Of a stretch of DNA of 64,000 nucleotides, positions 47,432-58,112 are shown piece after piece (the stretch's first letter is position 1; the number at the start of each line of letters is the position of its first letter). Where the stretch lies: the NCBI RefSeq assembly GCF_000764305.2, contig NW_025943805.1, positions 303,466 through 367,465 on the forward strand, read 5' to 3'. Made by a program: the position numbers and the translations under genes. The notes below the pieces were generated by a model. That model was not told the origin of the DNA. It saw nothing but the letters and a program-made list of their open reading frames with translations, and did not search any database. The stretch is from Hyalella azteca (Eukaryota > Arthropoda > Malacostraca > Amphipoda > Hyalellidae).

Positions 47432-47833
47432 ATGAAAGATTTACGGAACCTTAAAGCTTTGCTACGTTTAAAAACATTTTACGGGGGAGACAACAGTTGT
47501 AAAAGACAGCAACTTGCTCGTTGTTTATTACTGAGACTCTCTTTTAATTGGACTATACCTGCCGGGCGTATAGACTTGGGCCACAACGGCATGCAAGGCT
47601 ATATTTACACCCCTTCTGTAGGTTATACATGGTCCAAATGTCTCTTAAGTTCTTTTAAAAGAATTGACACAATAACACAGATGAAATTCTTTTTTTTTTC
47701 AGGAGTGAAATTTAATCGAATTTTGGAGACTGAAAATGCTTGCGTAAATAATTTGCAGGTACTAACAGAATATAAGCTATACGCTATTCAGATAAATTTA
47801 TTCGCGAGTATTATTATCTTGAATACGTTGTAA
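47432..47833 (+). CDS. 133-codon ORF containing a splice-bounded exon
   Basis: ATG at 47432 (context GAAATG) opens the longest non-repeat plus frame of this part of the window. The first 90 codons are mixed (Arg, Leu, Cys, Gly, Tyr). Within it, a run of ten T and CAG ends at 47702, and 56 bases later TTTGCAG is followed by GTACTAAC (donor at 47759). The 56-nt segment (47703-47758) is open in the same frame as the ORF. So the region can be read either as one ORF with an unspliced Phe run or as intron plus exon. No domain is recognised. Confidence 0.22.
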   Translation: MKDLRNLKALLRLKTFYGGDNSCKRQQLARCLLLRLSFNWTIPAGRIDLGHNGMQGYIYTPSVGYTWSKCLLSSFKRIDTITQMKFFFFSGVKFNRILETENACVNNLQVLTEYKLYAIQINLFASIIILNTL

Positions 47834-49868
47834 GCAACCGGTCACAAATCAACATTCAACATTCATCTCATGATTGAATATTAAATCAGTGACCCACATA
47901 AGTCAGTCATAAATCTATCGCTAGGGGAACAAATTTAAATTAAACAGACTCAGCCGAGGAGCCGAATAAACAAAAGCTCATCAGGTAGCTGAGCTTCTAT
48001 TACTGGATCGCGTATTAAACAATCGCTCATTTACATGCAAATAATACCGGCTTCGTTACGATCCATTCCTCAAACGTAGTCGATTGTAGTGGCATAGATA
48101 CTTCCCTTAATTACGCTTTCAAATGAAACAAAATAAATAAATAAATAAATAAAAACGCCAAATTTCCGATTTTAGGGTATGCCTCCCCCTTAAGATGATT
48201 TTTCTAGAACAATTATGCCCCGTACCTTTATTGACGAATATCTAACGTCAAAAATTTTTACTAAGCGAAACAAGATGCGCTACATTGATATATCTGATCG
48301 GACAATTTATTAATATTTATTAAGATTATAGTCCCAAAGCTGCCATGTCATTTGTTATATGATAATCTTAATTAGTAGTTTTTAAAATCTAAGGTAAACC
48401 ACGGGTTGCAACTTTCTTTCGTAGCGTGACTGCGGTACATCGGATCTCAAGACCGAACGCTCTCTTATACTTCCTCAATAATATTTGCCTAATACTCATC
48501 TAATACTTAAAACAGTGCATGCTGCTTCTGTATAAAGATCATAGTAAATGTAGCTTGAGTTTGGAAAATTACGGCTCTAACTTGTCTATAGAAAAGCCTT
48601 TACTCACAGCTTTATGTTACACTATAAACTTCATAATTTCCCTCGCTGAAACTGCGGCACAAAATTCCGCAATTATATAGATTTAAATAGTGATTCTCAC
48701 TAACGTCTCTTTCGAACTCGTCCTTCAGAAGGTGGTTTCGGAGCATTTATATGGAAATTTACCAATTTCATGAGCCTCTATATTTAATAAATGAAAAAAT
48801 TACTCAGAAAAAAATTTTCAGTTGATGTTGCAGAAGTTTTCAGCTTTAAAGAGTTTTGAATACTGCAAAGAAATGTCCATCTGAACGATTGAAAATAAAA
48901 GCTGCAATAACCTGCTTTTCTTTTAAATTTTAATATCCATCAACGAAGAAAATATCCGGCGCTCTGTTCAGGCAAGGAATAAACAGTTAGTTATACTCAT
49001 CATGCAATGTTTCACTGATTTTTCGTCTTAGCTACGTTATCGCGCTGCCTGGTCTCACTAAACATTGCAAAGAATTCGTTCGTCTGACGTCTCGACATCA
49101 TCGAAAACTTCGACAGCGAGCGACCTCCTTATACCCATCGTCTCTGCGGCCATCGCACCTACCGCGCCCTGGGCACTAGCCAGCCGAAGCCAGTCCTCGA
49201 CTGTAATTTACGAAGATAATTCCAGTCTGCTATGAAAAATGACGGTCAGTTTTTGCCCGGTGTTTAGGCGATTTATAAATTACGGATTTCTGGAGTTTTC
49301 GAAGCTCCTAGGTCGAATAAACACCACCGAGTAGAGGAGGTGCAGACAACCTGACCTGAAATTTAAGGTAACTTTACTGAAAACATTGGATGATGTATAA
49401 AAAATGCAGGCCTTCACTTTTCTAGTTCAGACCAAGAACGAATTTTCTTGCCCGTGTATTATAAATTACACAAATTTTCCCGTCGTGAATAGTTTTTAAT
49501 ACGATTTGCGTATATTGTATATGATCTCACATTATTGCTGACAAATAAATAATTTGTTTAATTCATTTTGAAAACATCATACCTAGAAAAGTCTCTAGCC
49601 AGAAATATTTCATGGCCACGATGGATTTAGTGTCATTGATTTAGGGGTATCCATGACTCGACCAGCTTGGATCGCAAATAAGAAGTTGAGGCCAACTCCG
49701 GAAAGCAAAGATTTCTCGTCGGGTAATGGCTTCCAAAATCCACATGCGCAGGACACCTCGGCGACACTAATCAAGCAAATGACCATCATCCTCGGCCGGA
49801 GTACAGACGTTGTGTGGCGTACCGAGGCGCAATTACCGTCGCAGATCCGAAGCCCGGCCAAATATACC
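47834..49868. other. non-coding stretch with a GC-rich island
   Basis: Contains the AAAT tail at 48130 and a CpG-containing GC-rich island at 49080-49210, open on both strands: about 57 codons plus and about 48 codons minus. The minus reading begins after CTTCGTAAATTACAG and ends in TAG. Neither strand can be preferred. The frames at 49610-49861 abut the 36-bp array and are not recognised. Confidence 0.35.
48124..48154 (+). repeat. AAAT microsatellite after GAAACAAAATAAAT
   Basis: Five or six AAAT units follow the same GAAACAAAATAAAT core found at 4633 and 9601, compatible with the 3' tail of a retroposed sequence on the plus strand. Confidence 0.8.
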
Positions 49869-50256
49869 GTGAACCGGACCGTACCTCGCTACAAAATACT
49901 GCGCCGTGGACCGGACCGTACCTCGCTACAAAATACATACCGTGGACCGGACGGTACCTCGCTGCAAAATACTGCGCCGTGGACCGGACGGTACCTCGCT
50001 ACAAAATACATACCATGGACCGGACCGTACCTCGCTACAAAGTACATACCATTGACCGGACGGTACCTCGCTACAAAATACATACCGTGGACCGGACGGT
50101 ACCTCGCTACAAAATACATACCGTGGACCGGACCGTACCTCGCTACAAAATACATACCATGGACAGGACGGTACCTCGCTACAAAATCCATACCATTGAC
50201 AGGACGGTACCTCGCTACAAAATACATACCATGGACCGGACCGTACCTCGCTACAA
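49869..50256. repeat. 36-bp minisatellite, 11 units
   Basis: Units of GTGGACCGGACCGTACCTCG plus CTACAAAATACATACC repeat from 49869. Two units have 37 bp because they end in TACTGCGCC instead. GGACCG and GGACGG alternate, the latter creating GGTACC. Because 36 is twelve codons and no frame has stops, four overlapping ORFs up to 203 codons run through the array on both strands. Their 12-residue repeats (WTGRYLATKYIP and others) are artefacts unless expression is shown. Confidence 0.95.
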
Positions 50257-50704
50257 CATCGTAGTTGGGGCACCGGCTGCTGACCACCGATACTGAACTT
50301 GGAGCCCGCCTATAGACCCTCTAACGTTAATTGTAGCGGAAGGCGTTGCTTCCTATGTTTAATGTCATTAAAAATATCGAATATATCTGAGAAAATTAAT
50401 TTCCATGGAAAAAATTTTCAGACAAAATTGCGACAAATAAGTAATAAAACAGATTGAAATTCTGTCTTCAATGAGCTTCAATCATTCAAGCCGGCATTGA
50501 AATTATAACTCTTCTCTACTAAGCTCTGAAATACTTTGCTATTCTCTAAAAACATTCCAGTATGACACTTGAACCTAAAAACTTTTCCTTTTGACGAATG
50601 ATTGGCTAAAAAAATGTGAAATCCCTGTGATCAGCAAAATTTTTCATTTCGATTTTAAACGAACAAATAATTTGAATGGTCTCATTAAAAAAAACACAGA
50701 TCTT

Positions 50705-50737
50705 CGATGACCTCTGAAAGAGTTTCAGAGGTCATCG
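50705..50737. repeat. perfect 15-bp hairpin
   Basis: CGATGACCTCTGAAA and TTTCAGAGGTCATCG pair without mismatch around the loop GAG. Flanks are AT-rich; no element border is evident. Confidence 0.88.
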
Positions 50738-50990
50738 ATGAAAAGCCCACGAAAGTCGCTACTAATTTTCATTTTGAATACCCAAACGTGGGATCAGCAG
50801 CGAATTTATATTTTTAAATTTTTCAATCTAGAATGAATTTTTAACCACGAAATAAAAGTTCAATCCCATATGATAACAAAATAACCTATTTTCGGAGTCC
50901 TTTTGAAGGTAAGAACAAGATTGGAAAAACATCTCAGTTGCTTGCACTCTCCGTAAGTGGAGGAGCCACAGGCTTGTATTCTTCTTATAG

Positions 50991-51290
50991 GGTCGAGGCT
51001 CGAGGAGTCTGAGAAGAGCCAAAATATTGACTAAGTCAACACGAAGCTTCTCGACACAAGTGCCCAGGTGCCGAAAAGTGTTATTAGGAGCCCGTAAGTC
51101 AAGCGTTGTCGTCTGCCAGCGCCGCCCCGGACTTTCATTCTTAGTTCTGAAGCCGCAAAATTATTGTCCGTTCCATTCCACACACAGAAACATTAAGGGG
51201 TTATATTGTCCAAAAAGTGACATAATCTATGTCCGTAGCACAGATACGCTCTTTTGCCGGGCCAAAATAAGTCAGGATGATAGACGCTAG
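50991..51290 (+). CDS. candidate terminal exon, 99 codons
   Basis: TGTATTCTTCTTATAG is a good acceptor, immediately followed by a frame open for 99 codons to TAG at 51288-51290. The segment is clearly GC-richer than its flanks. The peptide is basic at first (Arg/Ser/Lys) and has six Cys spread over the rest (for example PQNYCPFHS and KGLYCPKSD). ATTAAA (about 51382) and AATAAA (about 51447) follow. Against it, a strong donor GTAAGTCAAG at 51093 would end a shorter exon in the same frame, and the minus strand overlaps with another open frame (50828-51022) that also has a good acceptor. No family is recognised. Confidence 0.3.
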   Translation, partial: GRGSRSLRRAKILTKSTRSFSTQVPRCRKVLLGARKSSVVVCQRRPGLSFLVLKPQNYCPFHSTHRNIKGLYCPKSDIIYVRSTDTLFCRAKISQDDRR

Positions 51291-53340
51291 GGACAAATGT
51301 GTTTCGCTTTTCGGACAAATCTCACTTATATCTCTTAGTGCATGTGTGTAAAGTCGTCGAGTAAGTGTCTGCACGAAGAATTAAACTTTCAAAGTAATGA
51401 AAGAAAAATGTAATGATAATTCAGAGTTATAATCTTCGGTGATGTAATAAAATGGAAAGAAAACCAACATTTTACGTAATGCATTTTTATGACGGTTGAA
51501 TCAGATTCATAACATACATATGAGTGTTCTTTAAAATGGCCGCAAGAAAATAATTTGGTGAGTTAAAATCGCCCGTCCGGCGTATTCGAAAGCTCCAAAT
51601 TGGCATCATCGTTGAGAAATCTGCACTGCAATCAAGAATTGTAAACTGTCATCACAAAAAATAAATTCGTGCGTTTCCTGCATAACTGAAAATTTATCAT
51701 TAATTCTTCTTTTAAATTTCCCAAAGAGGTTCGATAATAACTACACACTGCTTTCGAGGCAGACTTTCTCCTGTTAACCGAGGCAAGTGAAAACCTTGAA
51801 AAAACATAAATTCGTGGACTAAATTACACGATTCTAAGCCTGAATTCATTGGAACCTCGGCACCTCTTCTTATCAGATGTTCTTCATGTGTTTCTCAACA
51901 CCCGCTACGCAACCTCTAGCTATTAAAAACTTAGCTGATGCGTTCTGGCCAAACTGATAATTTTTTTCCTTGGAATCACCACAAATTTTCATTTTAAAAA
52001 ATCTTACAATTTTTTTAAGTAACTTTGTTCAATAAAATAACCACAAATTCTAATTTCAAAAAAATAAACAATCTGTTCTAGAACTCAATTCAATAAAAAT
52101 AAACTTTTTGTAAAATCTTGTAGCTCTTCACGATGCCCATAATGCTGATGTGAATAGAATTTAAATTCTTAATCGGTTAATATGAATGCCAATTAACGAG
52201 ATTAGTGAATTTTTTCCCATTACTAAGCTGAAGAAGTATGAAAAAATTACTAAGTAAACAACTTCTTAGCATGGCTTAAATAACTGCACAAGAAATAATT
52301 GAGAAGTGTGTTTATTGATCGCTTGAGGAATTTTTTATAATAATTATGTATTAAAAAACTAAGAATCGAACGAAATTACTGGAGGAAAACTTACGTTTTT
52401 TGGATCTTTACTCTAAGCAATTGCTAATAATTCAATAACTCAGAAAAATTGCAATAACAGCAAATATAAATCGACAGAAAGTTCCAGAATCGTGGACATG
52501 CGGTACAACAGCATCGAAATTACGGGCACTAAACATTTAAAGTGAAAATAAATTATGAAGGCCATGGTTATAGCTCAGGTCCTATATATATACTGAACAT
52601 AGAACATAGGCTTCTGCCACTATATCTTTCAAGCATCTCGAGAATACGATTTGAAAAGATCTTCTGTTGGTTTCGCGCACTCGCATTCAGAGAAGATTCA
52701 CAAGCAATAAATCTAGGTGCAATAAATTGCTTGTGAACTATGTCTCGTATATCTTCTTCTCTGTTATCTTTTCCATCTCACTAACTCCTTCAAGTAACTT
52801 GCCTTACTATGGACCATATATATCAGTATATAAGTGTATGCCCGTAGCCTTTATCGAACGCCTATACACGGGTCTAGTATAGCATTATGTTCAAGTATAG
52901 ACCTAAGCCGTTCTAAGCTTTTAGCAGAATAATTGCCTTATCAGCCCCAGATAACTGCTTAAGACGCACCAGGCTGCTGCAATTTCTAAGCTTCTTAATA
53001 CGAAAACGAATCGGAACAGGAATAAAATGGATTTCACAAATACCAATGAGATTCGTATCACATGCACAATGTTTTCTGCAGCAATTATGCTGCGCGTTTT
53101 AGTATTGCGATCACTCCACTCAATCTTAACGCTTGAACAAGGCGTGAGTATGCTCATCAGTTTAATGTACAAGATAAATAATTCATCATTTCAGAAGTTG
53201 CAATAAAAATGCTAAAAAATTCAGCCATCCAGGATATTACGACAAGATTTTACTCGCATGGTTTCTGGTTCACAATCAAGAATTGTTCAATCGAAATTCA
53301 TTCATCGAAATTCATCAGAGTGGTGCGAAGCAATTACGAT
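51291..53340. other. AT-rich non-coding stretch
   Basis: Long AT-rich tract. A minus-strand donor-like sequence (GTAAGTTTTCC, at about 52385-52395) and a 12-bp stem TTCACAAGCAAT / ATTGCTTGTGAA (52697-52708 with 52726-52737, 17-base loop) are the only visible structures. Frames at 52542-52882 and 52921-53172 are unrecognised. Confidence 0.45.
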
Positions 53341-53348
53341 CATGGCAC
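53341..53348 (+). repeat. 8-bp target-site duplication, left
   Basis: CATGGCAC directly precedes the hAT-type terminal repeat and is repeated exactly at 54365-54372. Confidence 0.9.
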
Positions 53349-53727
53349 CAGAGGTGGGCAGTAGCGCGCTACATGTAGCGGTAGCGGCGCTACATTTAAG
53401 GCAATGTAGCGGTAGCGGTAGCGTCCGCTACATATTTAAGTAGCGATACGAGGTTTTGCCGCTACAGCGCTACCGCTACATTTATAGATAAAGCCTGTAG
53501 ATTTTACTTAATAGTATTAAATATTATTTAAAAACCAGCATGATATATACATAATATAAATTACAGAATAAAGCTGTACGAAAGATTTCGGTGTGATGTT
53601 GTCAACCTCAGCCTGTTATTAGTGTCAACATGTTAGTTGTTACTTGTTAAGTTGTTACCAGTTACCACTTACAGGTATTTTTTTCATGTTTCAGTTTATT
53701 TACAGTTATTTGTACACAGTTATTTTT

Positions 53728-53954
53728 ATGTTTCACCTTCCCTACATGGAGCTCTACTTTAATCTACCAATCTCAAAAATAATCCACATATATATACCAT
53801 TTATTTTTGTTATATTATAATGTTATAATATAACAAAATAATGTTATATTATTTATTATAATATATACAATTTATTGATTTTTTATATGTATATGTGGAT
53901 AATTTTTTAGATTGGTAGATTAAAGTACACATCCATGTAGGGAAAGTAAAACAT
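53728..53954. repeat. nested palindrome inside the hAT element
   Basis: The arms 53728-53798 and 53886-53954 are inverted copies over about 70 bp (shared TTCCCTACATGGA, TACTTTAATCTACCAATCT, ATCCACATATA). Weaker similarity continues outward to about 53690 and 53990. At the centre, TTTTGTTATATTATAA (53805-53820) and its exact reverse complement (53823-53838) form a second, perfect 16-bp palindrome. Confidence 0.85.
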
Positions 53955-54132
53955 AAAATATAACTGTAACTTTTATTTACTGTATCTAACCCGTACTAGT
54001 TCGGTTAGGTTAATTGCAATAAAGTTGCATTGATATGTTTTGAAAATGTTTTATTATCATTAAATGTTTATGGGTAAATCCGAATAGCAGAACAATAAAT
54101 GTTTAGAGATTTCCAATAGTTATGGCCATTGT

Positions 54133-54350
54133 AGCGGTTAATGTAGCGGCGCTACATTTTACTGTAGCGGTAGCGGTAGCGCTCGCTACAATCTAGTGGG
54201 TGTAGCGGTAGCGGTAGCGCCCGCTACATTTAGAGCATGTAGCGGTAGCGGTAGCGCCCGCTACATTTAGAGCATGTAGCGGTAGCGGTAGCGCCCGCTA
54301 CATTTAGAGCATGTAGCGGTAGCGGTAGCGCCGCTACATTCCGAAGTAGC
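54133..54350. repeat. subterminal TAGCGG tandem units
   Basis: Three or four units of about 40 bp repeat TGTAGCGGTAGCGGTAGCGC followed by CCGCTACATTTAGAGCA. The TAGCGG hexamer is doubled or tripled in each. A mirror set with fewer copies lies at the other end (53360-53485). Confidence 0.9.
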
Positions 54351-54364
54351 GCTGCCCAGCTCTG

Positions 54365-54372
54365 CATGGCAC
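54365..54372 (+). repeat. 8-bp target-site duplication, right
   Basis: CATGGCAC, identical to the left copy. Confidence 0.9.
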
Positions 54373-55564
54373 AAAATTAAACCCTTTATTAAACAGCATC
54401 ATCACATTTAGTTATGATCAATGCTAATTATCAACGCAAATGCACTAAAATCAGGATCTCTGAGCTGTTTTAATTGTGAGTATTGTTCTTTTTAGAACAT
54501 TGAGTATCGATATCTCACTAATTCTCATCTTAGGCTGTAAGTCCTCAAATTTTTCTGATTAAAGGCACTTTTATCTCTTTAAAATATCTTTTTATTTGGG
54601 CAAACAACATTAATTTCTCAACCTCTACAGAATAATTTAAAAGAGTTAGACTTTCCTTTTGAACTTCAGATGCATAATTAAAATAAATATTTATAGAATA
54701 ATTTAAGATAAATATATAAATATAATACATATCTATTCGGGTTTGTAATCATTTAATACAGCTTATCAAAATCACTTTTCTTGGAAATTAAATATTTATT
54801 TGGTGATGTGAAGTCATTTTTTGGCCCAGCTTCCCTGCAACGTTATCGTTTCTCAAAATTCTCAAACTAATTAATACTGTGTTGAAATGAATGAAAACTT
54901 GTGATTATTTCAGAATATCTGGGATTTATACATATATCAACCTCTACCAAGTTGAAAAGTAGTCTTAATTAATTGAGCTCAAAAATTGCATGTCGAACAT
55001 AGCTTAATGGAAATCCTTCACATTTTCTAGCTGAAAAATTGCCGTAATATATAACTGGACGACTTGAAATATAATTGTGCTCTTTAGTTTCTTAGGCTTT
55101 TGAATTGAAAAAGAAAAGGAAAATTAGACTGTTTATTTGGTTCAAAAATTTTTTTTGTTGTATAAATGGTTAATAACAGGTTTCGTGGCCTCATTAAGCT
55201 AAGATTAAGATCAAGGTAATATAGTGTGTAGAGATAACAAAGATCTTTTTCGTGGCCAGAAAACCATTATTAACGCACACCCTGCGCCACCAACCATTAC
55301 GCAGTTCTCTCTATTCAGAGATGGCAGTTATCTGTCACCCATTATAGAAAATCATTGCCGTATCAGGGATTCCAGCGGCCGATTATCGTCCATTATGGCC
55401 ACTGATAATCCTCTGAACATGCTCTAGCTGAACACTGATAAACCACCCGTTTTCTCTTCAGTATCCTACGATAAACTATTTAACTTGATCCTTAGTAGTA
55501 AACATTCACAGACTTGCTCAGTGGCTACCGAAAGTTTACTGCCTTTCACTTAATAGGCAACGGT

Positions 55565-55646
55565 CATTTACTGACTTATTTAGTAGTCATTTACTAACTT
55601 ATTTAGTAGTCATTTGCTGACTTATTAGTAGGCATTTACTGACTTA
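55565..55646. repeat. 23-bp tandem repeat, 3-4 units
   Basis: CATTTACTGACTTATTTAG plus TAGT repeats with small changes (ACTAAC, TGCTGAC). Confidence 0.88.
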
Positions 55647-56463
55647 CACTTCGATCAGTAGCTATACCTACCATCCACTCGATTGCTCATCAGTAGCTAA
55701 AGACCATCAGAAGCTACAATTCAACACGCTGCAGACTGGCTACCAACAATCCCAAAATTTCGACTTAAAACTTCACGTTAAACCATCTTTCAACTATTAA
55801 ACTTCGCCAGGCTTCAGATATAAACACGATGAATGGTGCGCCAGCCACAACCAATCAATGAAATTAGTCATGACGTCTGAAATTAGGGAATCCATCAAAA
55901 GTCAGATAGTGATTTAAATTATCTGAACATTACTTTTTCGAATTAGTCACGGAAGAAATTAAGATCACTTTTAAAGCCTGCTGTGAATGCAACAGTAATA
56001 TTAATCAATTAAGAGTCAGATGTAAAAAATTATGAATTGTGAATTGTTGTGTCGACAATTGATTCAGCCCTCTCTTCTCTTACTTATGACGCAACATTAA
56101 TTGACAATTCCAGAACAGCCTTTGGAAGTTATGAAGCCTGTTGAAAATATAACTGAATTTTACTCCTTTATATTGGCATCATTGATCGTTATAGATTTTA
56201 ACATTATAAGTTGACGAAGAAAAATCACTTGATGGTTATCTGCGTAGGTTCACAGATTATGTAAATCATGAATTTAAGTCGGTCATAAATGTAAGGACAA
56301 TCAATATTGTAGAATAATATGCGATTAAAAATTACTTTTTAAAGACAACACTTCTAAAGAATCCAGTGTCTTTGTTGTTACACATGTGCAATGAATTTCT
56401 AATTCTATTTACATATATTAAAAAATAATTTAATTTTTTTTCAATATATAGAAATTTTGTAAA

Positions 56464-56780
56464 TTTTCAAAATTACTTATTCTGTCAACTGATTAATGCA
56501 TTGTCTCTGACTTTATGCAAGCGTGCAAAATTTCAGATCGATTAAATAGGTAGAAGTGTGTCATATATGGGTTATAAGATTTGTAGCAGAAAAATTATTT
56601 TTACTTTTTTAATACTGAAACAAAAAAAAATATTTTTAAAATTATTTATCCCGTCAATTGATTCATGCATTGTCTCCAACTTTACGCAAGTGTGCAAAAT
56701 TTCAGATTGTTTGGACAGGTAGAAGTGTATCAAATACCGATTATAATATTTGTATAGCAGACAAACAAACAAACAAACAA
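56464..56780. repeat. paired diverged repeat ending in an ACAA microsatellite
   Basis: Two copies (about 56464-56595 and 56633-56780) share TGCATTGTCTC, a GCGTGCAAAATTTCAGAT or GTGTGCAAAATTTCAGAT block, AGGTAGAAGTGT and ATTTGTAGCAGA or a variant. The second continues into ACAAACAAACAAACAAACAA. The wording and simple tail resemble 3' ends of arthropod non-LTR retroposons, but the element family is not assigned. The minus-strand 133-codon frame across it is not considered a gene. Confidence 0.6.
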
Positions 56781-57527
56781 GAATGGAAGTTAAAAAGAAG
56801 TGTTGTAATAATAAAAAGATGCTTTTTATCATTTCATAGCAATTTATCTGTGAGAATTGTTTTTTTCCATCACATTTTGACACAACTCTCCCAATTATGA
56901 ACCATTTATTTGTTACAAAGCAATTGATGATCCTGAAAATGAATTTTTTGGACAGCCCTTTTTCAGTAACCACGCTGTTCTACAATGAAACTGAAAACAT
57001 ATTCATAATTCATAATTCCACTTACGTGTGATATGAGCAATTAATGTTTTCTTCTGATGATCTGTGAAACATCGGACCATAATTTCTTATACTTTGTTCT
57101 CTATGTCCATCACATAAAGTTTTTTCCCGTACGCCGCTTAGCGATTCAGCTAGCCAGAGGGCTCGTGTGTATGGAATGTTGAGAGCTGCGGGAGCTTAGC
57201 ACTCCTGCGGGGTCTCCAGAGCTGAGGACGCTCGTCGTTCTGTGTTCTTCACTGAGTGAAGTATGGGTCGGTCATCTCAGTGGGTTAGTCGGACACCTCA
57301 GGATAGGAGTCCTAATGTCGGTATAGGATCCGATCAGACATTCCTGATGTCGGATCAAATACTGATTTCAAATTGGATTTTGGGAAACAAACAGTAATTT
57401 AATCCTTCGCAATGATGGTAACTGTTTTAATTTATTGACGTGATATTCATGGAATTGTCTGCATGGAAGTCAGTTATTGATGAAAAGAAACATGGAAGGA
57501 TATTGTCTTCGACTATTGGAATTTTGT

Positions 57528-57561
57528 CAAACGGTATTCAATACCCATTGAATACCGTTTG
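57528..57561. repeat. perfect 15-bp hairpin
   Basis: CAAACGGTATTCAAT pairs exactly with ATTGAATACCGTTTG around the loop ACCC. Confidence 0.88.
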
Positions 57562-58026
57562 TATTCATAGACTATGGATACGCTAACATTGTCATTTTCA
57601 CGCAAAAAAATGTCTGCGCTAACATTGTTTCGCCTGTTGCCCAGCACAACCGCGTATCACTCGCTACAACTTCATCCGTATAAACTATAAAATTTCTGAT
57701 TTTATGCCCAGCTCGAGGGATAGGAATAATTCCGGTGTAGCCCTAACACGTCTTTTAGTCACACGGAAAAAAGTCAAAGTTCCATCCACCGCCGCTATCA
57801 TAATCCCTTCTTAGGCACCAAGCAACCATTTTGAACTCCCATGAAATTTTTTATGAGTTTGGAGTTCACAATGATAAAACGTTTTCCTGACTGGCTGGAC
57901 TCATATATTCACTTTACATCGTATAATGAGTCGAATCAGCAGAAGATTACGATGGAGTTTCAACCAAAAATTAAAAATATAACACCGATTTTTTTAATAC
58001 AACGTCAGTTTAAAAATACGTCAATA

Positions 58027-58064
58027 CTACGTCAACGTGGAGATTGACGTAGTCAAACTCCACG
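58027..58064 (+). other. interleaved stems (pseudoknot-type fold)
   Basis: CTACGTCAA (58027-58035) can pair with TTGACGTAG (58044-58052), and CGTGGAG (58036-58042) with CTCCACG (58058-58064). The order stem 1, stem 2, stem 1', stem 2' is that of an H-type pseudoknot. It lies about 25 bp before an A-rich tail, a place where structured 3' ends of some retroposons sit. Confidence 0.4.
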
Positions 58065-58090
58065 TCATCGGGGTATAACCACTTTTCTTC

Positions 58091-58112
58091 AATAAATAAA
58101 TAAATAAATAAA
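58091..58112 (+). repeat. AAAT microsatellite tail
   Basis: Five AATA/AAAT units follow TATAACCACTTTTCTTC. It may be the end of a retroposed copy. Confidence 0.85.

Larger units (their letters stand above)
53349..54364. mobile_element. non-autonomous hAT-type transposon, complete
   Basis: The termini CAGAGGTGGGCAGTAGCGC and, reversed, CAGAGCTGGGCAGCGC are inverted repeats of the CAGRGGTGGGCA type common in hAT elements. The flanking 8-bp duplication CATGGCAC is perfect, which is the hallmark length for hAT. Both subterminal regions are packed with TAGCGGTAGCG and CGCTACATTTA units in both orientations (53360-53485 and 54133-54350), resembling transposase-binding repeats. There is no transposase ORF. 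The interior holds a large nested palindrome. It would depend on a transposase supplied elsewhere in the genome. Confidence 0.88.
54373..57525. other. AT-rich non-coding stretch
   Basis: Contains the 23-bp repeat and the paired repeat at 56464-56780. TTTCTCTTCAG (to 55461) followed by a 36-nt segment open in one frame and GTAAACATT is another weak exon-like pair. At 57026-57080 a minus-strand ATG frame of 18 codons ends at the donor GTAAGTGG. A GC-richer block at 57120-57390 holds a plus ATG frame of 44 codons (57263). None is strong enough to call. Confidence 0.35.

Noticed and set aside
49080..49210. CpG-containing island as an exon
   Set aside because: Open on both strands with plausible peptides either way; GC content alone explains the missing stops.
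49653..50296. ORFs of 115-203 codons on both strands
   Set aside because: All overlap the 36-bp array. The non-repeat leader at 49653-49868 is open but unrecognised and lacks independent support.
56572..56973. 133-codon minus ORF with hydrophobic stretches
   Set aside because: It crosses the paired retroposon-like repeat and the ACAA microsatellite; the Phe/Ile/Lys bias is that of random AT-rich frames.
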